Assembly (NCBI RefSeq): GCF_021155775.2
Contig: NC_060238.1
Span: forward strand, 15,042,542-15,106,541
Length of the DNA stretch: 64,000 nt
Reading direction: 5' to 3'
Source: Neodiprion pinetum
Lineage: Eukaryota; Arthropoda; Insecta; Hymenoptera; Diprionidae
Shown here: piece after piece, positions 8,810 to 16,761 of the stretch
How positions within the stretch are numbered: the stretch's first letter is position 1
Layout: each line of letters opens with the position of its first letter
Program-made: the position numbers and the translations under genes
The notes under the pieces: generated by a model
The model's database searches: none
The model's input: the letters and a program-made list of their open reading frames with translations, nothing else
Told to the model about the DNA's origin: nothing

Positions 8810-10039
8810 ATGCTCCGTACCATGGAGGAGGAAATATTGAGCATTCAAACACCTGTCGTCTTTGACGAATCAATCGCACACCAAGAAATACACGCACACA
8901 AACCGTACGCATCGTCAACTTTCAACAACAGCGATGAGATTCGAATCACCGTTCAGCATCAGGATTTATGCGTATTACCGAGCAAGAGTTCGCTGCATAT
9001 CTCTGGAAAATTGCTCAAATCGGACGGCACCGCAGCAGCGATCACAACTTTGGTCAATAACGCCATCTGCCATTTGTTCGAAGATGTACGGTACGAACTC
9101 AACGCCGTAGAGATTGATAAATGTAAAAACGTTGGTCTGACCAGCCTGCTGAAAGGTTTCGCTTCGCTCAACCCTGGTCAAAGTTGGCTTATGGAAAATG
9201 CTGGATGGCTCGATGTTCAGGAAACGAAAAAATTAACTGATGCCGATGGTAACTTTGACGTAGTTATTCCCTTGAGCATGATATTGGGCTTCGCTGAAGA
9301 CTATCGCAAGATCGTCGTTAACGCGAAACACGAGCTGATTCTTACAAGATCAAAAAGTGATTTGAATGCCATCGTTCAAAATCAAGACGAAGACTTTAGA
9401 ATCGTGATCGATCAGGTGGAATGGTTAGTACCCTACGTGAAGCTCTCGGATCAACGAAAAATCGCACTGTTGAATTTCATTGAGAAAGATACACCAGTCT
9501 CCATGAGCTTCCGCAGTTGGGAGTTGTACGAATATCCTTTGCTACCGGCAACCACGAAACACGTTTGGACTGTGAAAACGTCCACCCATTTGGAAAAACC
9601 GCAATTTGTCATGCTCGGTTTTCAAACGAATCGAAAAAACAAAGCCGGCAAAAATGCCAGTCATCTTGATCACTGTAACATTACTGACGTCAAGCTCTTC
9701 TTGAATTCCGAGTATTATCCGTACGGTAACCTGAACTTGGACATGAGTCACAATCGCTTTGCATTACTGTACGAGATGTACGCAAACTTTCAAGCCACCT
9801 ATTACGGCAAAGAACCCGAGCCTCTGTTGACGAAGAGCGAATTTCTACAGTACGAACCTTTGATTTTCATCGACTGTTCGAAACAAAACGAGGCTCTGAA
9901 ATCTGGACCGGTAGATATTCGTATCGAATTTGAGGCGAAGAATAACTTTCCTACCGGTACATCTGCCTACTGCTTGATTTTACATGATCGTATAATTGAA
10001 TATAACCCGCTGAGTGGTGGGGTGAGAAAATTGGTATAA
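8810..10039 (+). CDS. Polinton major capsid protein (double jelly-roll type)
   Basis: The frame is open from 8759, but that codon is TTG; in-frame ATGs are at 8810 (409 residues) and 8822 (405 residues, MEEEILSIQTP), the latter being the more typical N terminus. It is a long, beta-rich, cysteine-poor protein with the segments SSLHISGKL, VRYELNAVEID, PVSMSFRSWELYEYP and VDIRIEFEAKNNFP, characteristic of the Polinton/adintovirus capsid protein. Such proteins form hexon-like trimers, which is established for the family. It follows the minor capsid gene and its stop codon overlaps the TATA box of the next gene. No break seen. The uncertain point is which ATG is used. Confidence 0.87.
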   Translation: MLRTMEEEILSIQTPVVFDESIAHQEIHAHKPYASSTFNNSDEIRITVQHQDLCVLPSKSSLHISGKLLKSDGTAAAITTLVNNAICHLFEDVRYELNAVEIDKCKNVGLTSLLKGFASLNPGQSWLMENAGWLDVQETKKLTDADGNFDVVIPLSMILGFAEDYRKIVVNAKHELILTRSKSDLNAIVQNQDEDFRIVIDQVEWLVPYVKLSDQRKIALLNFIEKDTPVSMSFRSWELYEYPLLPATTKHVWTVKTSTHLEKPQFVMLGFQTNRKNKAGKNASHLDHCNITDVKLFLNSEYYPYGNLNLDMSHNRFALLYEMYANFQATYYGKEPEPLLTKSEFLQYEPLIFIDCSKQNEALKSGPVDIRIEFEAKNNFPTGTSAYCLILHDRIIEYNPLSGGVRKLV

Positions 10040-10070
10040 AAACCTTGAACGTTGTGACAATCGATTCAGT
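10035..10070 (+). promoter_or_regulatory. TATA-Inr core promoter of the 186-residue gene
   Basis: TATAAAAA at 10035-10042 overlaps the major capsid stop codon; TCAGT at 10066-10070 gives 33 nt to the initiator A at 10068. The ATG is at 10084. Confidence 0.6.
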
Positions 10071-10083
10071 ATTTTTTTTCACG

Positions 10084-10644
10084 ATGGAGTTCATAGTCGA
10101 CGTACAAGGATTCAGAAGACAGGGTTCCGGTTTTACACCAAAAGAGTTGGCAGTTGTGTCACTCGACGAAGAGGCCAACCCGTCAATTTTTCTCTTCGAA
10201 CCTCCGTACGATTGGAATTGTTTACGTGCTCCGTTCAAAAGCGACAATTTGTGGCTGTCACGGAATTATCATGGACTATCCTGGGAAGGTGGTGATTTAC
10301 CTTTCGAGAAGCTCGACTTCACCATCGAATGTACGCTGCTGCGTAAGGCTTCAACAGTCTACGTAAAAGGTTTGGAGAAGAAAAGTTGGCTGCAGAAACT
10401 TCTGGGTGAAAAAGTTGAAGTCGTTGAAATGATGGATTTGAGTTGTCCGTCGTTGCAGAAGTTGAATGAAATGTCGGACACGAATTCAAACTGTACGCAT
10501 CACGCTATATTACGTCCAAACTGTGCAGCCCAAAACGTATTGTTACTGCGAAATTTTTTACTCAAACACAAAAGACAATCGGTATCTCCTCGAACAGTTA
10601 TTCATTCTCATTGTCTAACGCATGGATACGATACCGTTGAGTAA
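10084..10644 (+). CDS. Conserved Polinton-associated protein, function unknown
   Basis: 186 residues from the ATG at 10084 (MEFIVDVQGFRR); the frame extends 13 codons further upstream without an ATG. Visible blocks are QGFRR...KELAVVSL, FLFEPPYDWNCL, WLSRNYHGLSWEGGDLP and VYVKGLEKKSWLQKLLG, followed by a Cys/His-rich C terminus (DLSCPSL...CTHHAILRPNC...HCLTHG). I recall proteins with this MEFIVDVQGF start scattered in insect genomes beside Maverick genes. The VKGLEKKxWL segment followed by a C/H-rich tail resembles a nuclease-like fold, but I cannot name a family. AATAAA lies at 10707. Confidence 0.7.
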   Translation: MEFIVDVQGFRRQGSGFTPKELAVVSLDEEANPSIFLFEPPYDWNCLRAPFKSDNLWLSRNYHGLSWEGGDLPFEKLDFTIECTLLRKASTVYVKGLEKKSWLQKLLGEKVEVVEMMDLSCPSLQKLNEMSDTNSNCTHHAILRPNCAAQNVLLLRNFLLKHKRQSVSPRTVIHSHCLTHGYDTVE

Positions 10645-10706
10645 GAACACTCATACATTAGCATTACGAATTTCATGTAAAACTGTAATCTTGAGCTTTT
10701 TTTTTC

Positions 10707-10744
10707 AATAAAATATTTTGCATCGTCAATAACAACCGTTTATT
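10707..10744. terminator. Polyadenylation signals downstream of the 186-residue gene
   Basis: AATAAA at 10707-10712 follows a run of T residues. A minus-strand AATAAA (TTTATT, 10739-10744) lies a few bases on. Confidence 0.5.
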
Positions 10745-10804
10745 CAGAACCTCTGTCCCGCTAGTTAAGAGTTTATTTCAGAACCTTCCAGAATTCAACG
10801 CCGA

Positions 10805-10987
10805 GACTCATCAGTCTTGCACGGCACATGCAAGTCAAAAGTTCATCAAAGTTCTACAAATATCAGCGTTAAAGTCATGGCTGCTGAAACATACTCAAAT
10901 ATCGTCAAAACGATGGAGAACGCACGGGATCGAAATCGCAATCGCTGCTTTTCTCTGTTTCAGATCATTAGTGAACTAAAAGGGTGA
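10805..10987 (+). pseudogene. Duplicated PolB promoter/5' leader with first 16 codons of PolB
   Basis: The stretch from actcatcagtcttgcacgg to the ATG at 10877, and the first 16 codons after it (MAAETYSNIVKTMENA), match the 5' end of the PolB copy at about 25,604-25,720. After that the sequence diverges and the frame closes at 10985 after 36 codons. TCAGT is at 10811-10815. So the right arm of element 1 carries a promoter-plus-start fragment of a polymerase gene, in the same orientation as PolB at the far left. It may give a short transcript; no functional product is expected. Confidence 0.7.
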
Positions 10988-11160
10988 AGAGAGCAAAAAA
11001 AAAAATGTATACGCATTTTTTTGTTTATTCAATAAAACATTTCATTTTTTTTTTACATCGATCAATGTTAATTATTGTAATTGATTCTTCTATACATATA
11101 TATAATTGGAACAGTGGTGTAAGGAGACGCTGTACACGTTGTCCTGGTACGGTGTACAAG

Positions 11161-11481
11161 TTAGGCGAGAGCCGACGCATCTTTGAACTCGATTTGCCCA
11201 TACTGGCCGCCCAGATATTGCAAGAGCAGCCGCTCCTCCTCCGTCGTCTGCACCAATTTCTGGTACTGAGTCTCGTCCTCGTTGAGCATTCGCGCAACCC
11301 GTGCCGGTAAGAAGATGCTGAATTCGTCGTTCAGATCTGTGACGATACGCTGTCCAAACCTCGTTTGAACTCGTCGAATATTGGTGACTTTGTATATTTT
11401 GAAAATTTCCAGCTCGGTCAATTTCTTTGTCGGTAGAAAATCGGCCATGCTTGCCACTTTGTTCAATTTTGTGAAATCCAT
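11161..11481 (-). CDS. Small Polinton protein, possible OB-fold/ssDNA-binding candidate
   Basis: 106 residues from an ATG at 11481 (MDFTKLNKVASMADF); a TTG extends the frame five codons. The core is KIYKVTNIRRVQTRFGQRIVTDLNDEFSIFLPARVARML, an alternating hydrophobic pattern with a conserved-looking T-x-F/Y-G and FLPAR, then an acidic helix (NEDETQYQKL). I recall similar proteins in insect Mavericks. A beta-barrel nucleic-acid binding role is inference from the pattern only. It lies 11 nt downstream of the stop of a 52-codon ORF on the same strand. Confidence 0.6.
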   Translation of the reverse strand: MDFTKLNKVASMADFLPTKKLTELEIFKIYKVTNIRRVQTRFGQRIVTDLNDEFSIFLPARVARMLNEDETQYQKLVQTTEEERLLLQYLGGQYGQIEFKDASALA

Positions 11482-11492
11482 TTTTTTAATGT

Positions 11493-11651
11493 TCAACAGT
11501 TACGTGTTTTTGATAAATTTAGATTTGCAAACTTTTTTGTCACTGTGCTTAGTTCTGACTTCTGATTCACAATGGTTTTCAAGTCGTGAATATTTTTTAG
11601 GAACAGATCGATTCGCTGTTTTAGTTCTGCTTTACTTGGAGTTCTCTTCAT
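11493..11651 (-). CDS. Small 52-residue helical ORF upstream of the OB-like gene
   Basis: ATG at 11651, stop at 11493-11495. The product (MKRTPSKAELKQRIDLFLKN...) is basic and predicted helical with a heptad-like pattern. It is supported mainly by context: a TATAAAAG box and CAGT initiator stand 31 nt apart just upstream, and the ATG is the first in the predicted transcript. The next gene starts 11 nt after its stop, suggesting a two-gene transcript. No family recognised. Confidence 0.45.
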   Translation of the reverse strand: MKRTPSKAELKQRIDLFLKNIHDLKTIVNQKSELSTVTKKFANLNLSKTRNC

Positions 11652-11669
11652 GAGAGCTGAAGGTACAAG

Positions 11670-11703
11670 ACTGTCTTTCGAGCCTGAATTTCAGTCTTTT
11701 ATA
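11670..11703 (-). promoter_or_regulatory. TATA-Inr core promoter of the two small minus-strand genes
   Basis: On the minus strand TATAAAAG (11703-11696) and ACAGT (11674-11670); the initiator A at 11672 is 31 nt from the box and 21 nt before the ATG at 11651. Confidence 0.55.
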
Positions 11704-11744
11704 TCCGTATTCCTCGAGAAACTTCTAGAATCTGGAATTCTATT

Positions 11745-12390
11745 AATATTTTTTTCGAATGTGAAATTTCCGCTCTGGGCTATTAGCGTGAAAGTTTACG
11801 GATCGTCATCGGCATTCCCTGTCTATCTAATCGCGATGTCACCATCCGGTCGATTAACGTAAAAGAATGTATTCGAAGTACGTGGAAAATATTATTTTTC
11901 GTCTGAGGCAAACTATTAGCGTGAAATCTAATTGCGATGTCGCCATCCGGTCGATTAACGTAAAAGAATGTATTCGAAGTACGTGGAAAAATATTGTTTT
12001 TCGTGTCTATCTAATCGCGATGTCACCATCCGGTCGATTAACGTAAAAGAATGTATTCGAAGTACGTGGAAAATATTATTTTTCGTCTGAGGCAAACTAT
12101 TAGCGCGAAATCTAATTGCGATGTCGCCATCCGGTCGATTAACGTAAAAGAATGTATTCGAAGTACGTGGAAAATATTGTTTTTCGTGTCTATCTAATCG
12201 CGATGTCACCATCCGGTCGATTAACGTAAAAGAATGTATTCGAAGTACGTACTATTAGCGTGAAAGTTTACGGATCGTCATCGGCATTCCCTGTCTATCT
12301 AATCGCGATGTCACCATCCGGTCCATTAACGTAAAAGAATGTATTCGAAGTACGTGGAAAATATTATTTTTCGCCTGGGGCAAACTATTG
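11745..12390 (+). repeat. Polinton subterminal tandem repeats
   Basis: About six imperfect copies of a unit containing aatcgcgatgtcaccatccg, gtcgattaacg, aagaatgtattcgaagtac and ggaaaatattatttttcg, alternating between two variants (gtctatctaatcg... and ggcaaactattagcg...). The same words occur at 25,290-25,545 (reverse), 38,740 and 60,433-60,720. These arrays mark the element ends. The array is cut off at about 12,390 by the next repeat. Confidence 0.8.
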
Positions 12391-12404
12391 GCTATATATC
12401 AAAA

Positions 12405-12690
12405 AAAAAAAAGGCCGCCGTCAAAATGGCCGCCATCACAAAATCATGACCGCCATCAAAAAATGGCCGCCGTCAAATGGCCATCGCCAAAATTGCCGCC
12501 ATCGAAAAAATCATGACCGCCATCAAAAATGGCCGCCGTCAAAATGGCCATCGTCAAAATTGCCGCCATCGAAAAAATCATGACCGCCATCAAAAATGGC
12601 CGCCGTCAAAATGGCCATCGTCAAAATTGCCCGCCCATCGAAAAAATCAAAATGGCTGCCATCAAAAAAAAAATGGCTGCCGTCGAAATG
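12405..12690. repeat. Minisatellite of ATGGCCGCC(A/G)TCAAA-type words
   Basis: Short words such as aaaatggccgccgtc, aaaatggccatcgtc and aaaattgccgccatc repeat in a higher-order unit of about 65-67 bp (roughly three copies). The repeat opens long frames on both strands (His/Arg/Lys-rich on plus, HFDGGHFD-like on minus), which I treat as artefacts of the repeat. Confidence 0.8.
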
Positions 12691-12699
12691 ACCGCAGGT

Positions 12700-13309
12700 C
12701 GGCTTGGTCGGTAAAGAAGGTGTTTCTATCCAGAACCGGCCTTGCTTATCTACTTTGATGAGTTGTAACGGTTCATCGGTCACACTGGTTTTGAGGTAGT
12801 GCAGCTCTTCCACTTCCGAAAGTTGCGTATTTTTCGCGAACCATCGACGAGAAGAGGTCGTGAAACGGCTTTCATTCTGAGTAGCTGCCCGCGAAAGTGG
12901 GCATTCCGATACGCGGTAACCGTTTTGATGATCCTCCTTCTGGTGCGTCTTGAGGAGCTGCAGCGGCTTGCGCGGTTGCTGCAGGCGCAGGCTTTAGCGA
13001 TTCGAGAAGATCAAGCATCACTCCTTCGCCACTCAAGAAGTGCTCTTCACACAGTCCGTAATGATCTTTCGCGAAGTACGAAAGCCTTTTGATCGCGTCG
13101 AGTTGATTACCTTTTGCTGCGAACTTGATCTCGCTGATCTTTTCGTGATTCTCTTGGAACTTATTCCAACTTGAATTTAAAGCATTAAGCCGCGACTTCA
13201 CCTGCCCGTAAGTGATTTTTGCCTCGCCGAGCTTGCGCAGGTTTTCGACGGCACGAGAGATGCGCCAAATGTAGTCGTTTTGACGTTCGATATGTTCTTC
13301 GATCGACAT
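12700..13309 (-). pseudogene. BEL/Pao-type gag fragment, broken
   Basis: From the ATG at 13309 an open stretch of 145 codons contains a helical N-terminal region, an Ala/Pro linker and the LPRIGMPTFAGSYSE block, which starts the capsid-like domain of BEL/Pao Gag. Where the family has Trp after that block the copy has TGA (12872-12874). The frame then continues in register for about 25 codons (FHDLFSSMVREKY), after which a frameshift is needed to reach the next conserved block (LSEVEELHYLKTSVTDEPLQLI, about 12,760-12,820). The 3' part is lost at the minisatellite. Retroelement Gag; not functional here. Confidence 0.75.
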
Positions 13310-14118
13310 GTTGATGTACGAGAGGTTTTAAACTCACGCGACGAACTGAGTTTTCACGAACGAGACACAAACACACTGATAGTAGCGCGACGCGATTCAC
13401 ACTTCGAGAGATCGGTGTTGTTTACGCTCAGATCTTAGTCACGGTCACTATGGAGGACACCGCACGTTTGAATTTAACGGACGCGACTGATTTTGGTGAT
13501 GGTTTTCACCGATAACGAGATTGTTCACTTTGATAACGTGAACTCTCACAACTTGATGCACACGCGATAGTTCCGTTTCACTCACTAGCTAATTCGTTTT
13601 CCCGTAAGTCGCAACGATTCGAAAGATTCGACTCGATTTGCGAATGATCCGATTCGATTCGCGACTGATCCGGCTCGAAGGACCAAAAAATGTTTAGAGA
13701 GATGGCAAAAAGATATGGATCATCGACGTGGGATCCGCGAATTAGTGATGAGAACGAGTGTGAATGAAACGAAAGTGTTGTTGAGATGGAGAGAGATAAT
13801 GAATGCCGATAAACTAGATTTTTGTTGGTTTTGATGAGGCGATACAAACCGTATCGCAAGAGAACGTTACAGAGAGTGAAGATTTTACAGAGCGAGAGAA
13901 CACATAGATTATACACATACATGATTTCGAGATAGTAGACAATACATGAGATACAGCTGATGGGTTTTGAGTCGCGACACGGGTAAGCGGCGAGATTTGA
14001 CGCAGAGACGGCAAGTAAACTTGCACGCGTGTGTGCGTACATGTGCGAGGACGATTTTGAGTGTCACGAGATACACATTTAACTATTCGATACTTTGCCG
14101 AAACATATATATATATAA
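13310..14118. other. No gene seen; probable leader of the BEL/Pao remnant
   Basis: CG-containing unique-looking sequence with short repeats of gattcg/cgattc words at 13,605-13,690. Open frames here are low-complexity and lack family signals. Confidence 0.4.
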
Positions 14119-16752
14119 TGTAACACGATTTTTCGAGGGTTATAAGATAATATAATCGGTTACCCTACGGCGCAGTCACTAACCTGAATAATTAGATATA
14201 GAGAGGTAAGACAAGAGAAGGATATGATTGTTGCGCACATGCGTCAAAAATAGATAATTAGAGAAAAAGATAAAAGTAAAGGTAAAGGTAATAGGTAAAG
14301 GTAAGGTCAGGTTCTACGACGGTTTTGCACAGCTTGCTCAGTATAGACAAGATAATGGTAGAGGGGCGGAGTCGAATCCAATAGATAAAATAAGAAACAG
14401 GTAAAACAGAAATAGTATCGGATATATTGATTAAGGAGCGATAAATTTTGATAACAAGCAAATAGCTGAAGAGATTGAGATACAATTAAGATAGATGCGA
14501 TCATTAACAATATTTACAGCCAGAGTAAAGTTAAGCGAGAGATTTAACAAATAACAGAGCGTTTTCAGAATAAGCGGGAAATATGTGTAGGCTCGCGATA
14601 CTATGATTCGAAGTAATGATTAGCACGGTTTTATGATAAATAGGCAGAACAGGAAAAGATATATGGTACTTAAATTGAGCATTGATCAAATAAACCATAA
14701 AATATGAAAAGCGATTATAAGAAACATGCGAAATACAGAAATTGTAATAGTTATCACATTACCAGAATTATCAGCGATATAACAGAGGCAGGGAATTAAT
14801 AATTACAAGGTAAATGCAAGGAAACAGGCCAAGTAGAGAATTATTACAAGATATAGAGAATAACAGATAATACGTAGTCTCTAGTTTGCGGTAAGTGCGA
14901 GAGAAAGAGAGATAATATTCGGTACGATAAAAGATAATTTAAGATAAGGCAAATAATATTCAAGAGCATTAATATGTAACATACGACAAACCAAAGAGAC
15001 TACGGACAGCTACGATCAGCGATATTAGCGAAGAAAATAATGAAAAAGATGTTAGGCGATACGGCGCAATACTCCAATGTCAAATGAACGACGAGCGGGA
15101 CCGCGCGGCGGTGTAAGATCGCTCACGCGGTACACTCACTAAGGTAAATCAATCAAAGGTAATAGGTACAGAAACAGATATGAGTTAATCAGAGAAAGTA
15201 TAGCGAAATAGTAATGCTCGATAATAAAGATAAGAATTGATCATCTAAGAGAGCACGCTGCTATACAACGATATTAGACATTTAGATATTCTATAAGAGA
15301 AAGATAATAAAATAAAGCGATAGTCACTAACAATGCGTAAGTAATAGTCAACCAGTCGCGAAGTTACTTGCAATAAGAAAGAGAAAGGGACAAGATAAGA
15401 GATAATAGAGAATAAGGTACGAGCCCAGGTGGCTCAAGCAGACCAACTGCAAGATAAAGAGAAAGAGAGAGATAAAGATACGATATATATTGCAAGTATT
15501 TTCGTGGCTTCACAAAATAGAAAAGGAACCTCACTTACGTAAAAGACGATATAATAGGTACTAGAGAATGCGGTACGATAGCGAGAACCAGATCTGCAGG
15601 TAGAGGTAATGACACTAAATATTGCGATAGCACGTCGTTATTATTCAAGAGCTGAACGTAGAGTGACGAGATGAGCGATGATCCTGATTTTCGTCGAGCT
15701 GCTGTCACGTGATTCTTCCTCAAATTTGCGGTATTCTAATTGGACCAGCAGGTCGCGTAGGTCTGGTCTACGGGTCGGCGGCGATAATCCCTCGCCGCTT
15801 GTTTTTCTTCTCCCTCGACGACAGGTATCGAGGTATCGGGACGTCGGAAGGTGGTCAGAGATGTTTTCCTTCAGCTGTGCGGTATCGTTGGTGAGAGGGG
15901 AGGTCGTACTGCTCATGTGTTGCGATATTGAGGTGTGCGGCAATATTACGTCACCGGTCCTTTGGACTTGCGACCGACTGTAACTCACTCCTTGCTTTAC
16001 TGGTACTCTCCGTTGTAGCTATTTCGTCGGCGCTGCATCCCGGCCCTCGCTCATTGAAGCCCTCATGCCCGAACGATCTGGTGGTGATGGCCCTCAACCC
16101 GGATCCCCACACTATATCCACCAGATCCACGTGGTCAGCATATCATAGCCTATTCCACGCCGCAGTCCTTCGATAGGACGGTTCGTGAAGAGAAAACCGT
16201 CCTCTATTTAATAGACAACGACTTAGTAGGTGTCATGGTCGGTTCAGCTCCAGGCTGACAAGTATCGTCGACGGGAGGCCTTTTTTGTGTTTTTGACGCA
16301 CAGCCCTGTACGCCGCCTGACGATGCATCCGAGCGGTAGAAGCATTCGTTCGTGGTTCGGCTCCTGACCGATAAGTCTTAAATAGTTGGAGGTACTGCTT
16401 GTGCATCACGCACGACCCTGTTCGACAACTAGATAGGCATCCATCGGGAGTGGTTTCAGCGGTATTCGTTCGTCTGTAGTCGGTGGTGGTCGATGTTGAG
16501 CTGGTACGTGACCCCTGTCAGGCAGTGTCCTGGTATCTCGAAGCGGAGGTCTCGTAGATGGTTCTCGTAGAGCGTTACAGAATTAGGAAATAGCATAAAA
16601 TTAGCTTAGTAAAGAGAATTCACTTAAAGATAATTAGTCGTTCATTTTTGGAGTATTGGCCTCAGACGTGCTTTCGTTATTTTTAGCGATATTTGTACCT
16701 AGGGAAGTGCGATAGTTAAACAAAGTGACGGGGTACGAAATACCACGTCACA
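14119..16752 (-). mobile_element. Long (2.63 kb) solo LTR, BEL/Pao-like
   Basis: Read on the minus strand it starts TGTGACGTGG and ends CGTGTTACA, i.e. TG...CA termini. Its 3'-terminal ~740 bp (plus-strand 14,119-14,861) is about 80-85% similar, in inverted orientation, to 19,292-20,050, where the same end is followed by a primer-binding-site-like TGGTGCCCAAAGTGGGG. No such site follows this copy, so it is a solo or recombined LTR. No coding gene seen inside; several frames of 60-115 codons overlap on both strands without family signals. Confidence 0.6.
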
Positions 16753-16761
16753 ATATATATA

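Larger units (their letters stand above)
1..12385 (+). mobile_element. Polinton/Maverick (adintovirus-like) element 1, left end outside window
   Basis: The gene set PolB, retrovirus-type integrase with chromodomain, FtsK/HerA-like packaging ATPase, adenain-like protease, minor and major capsid proteins is diagnostic of Polintons. Orientation: PolB (+) converges on integrase and two more genes (-) plus the ATPase (-); PLA2-like, protease and capsid genes run (+) away from the ATPase; two small genes (-) lie near the right end. The right end dissolves into subterminal repeats that also flank the other Polinton pieces at 25,263, 38,740 and 60,433. The left terminal inverted repeat is not in the window. 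Almost all frames are open, so this copy is much better preserved than the one at 25-38 kb. The protease start region is the one visible doubt. Confidence 0.9.

Noticed and set aside
7534..10047. Reported starts at 7534, 8759 and 10045 as true initiators
   Set aside because: These codons are TTG; ATGs at 7570, 8810/8822 and 10084 are more likely in a eukaryote.
12020..12390. CRISPR-like array from the regularly spaced Polinton repeats
   Set aside because: Units are contiguous variants of a transposon subterminal repeat in a eukaryotic context; no unique spacers or cas genes.
12477..12813. Overlapping long frames on both strands at the minisatellite
   Set aside because: They follow the repeat period and encode repetitive peptides; only the part beyond 12,700 on the minus strand has a real (gag) signal.
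13578..14042. 154-codon minus-strand frame
   Set aside because: Low-complexity Ser/Leu/Cys-rich product, no homology signal.
15641..15988. Overlapping 100-115-codon frames on both strands inside the long LTR
   Set aside because: Opposite-strand frames in GC-richer DNA with no recognisable domain.
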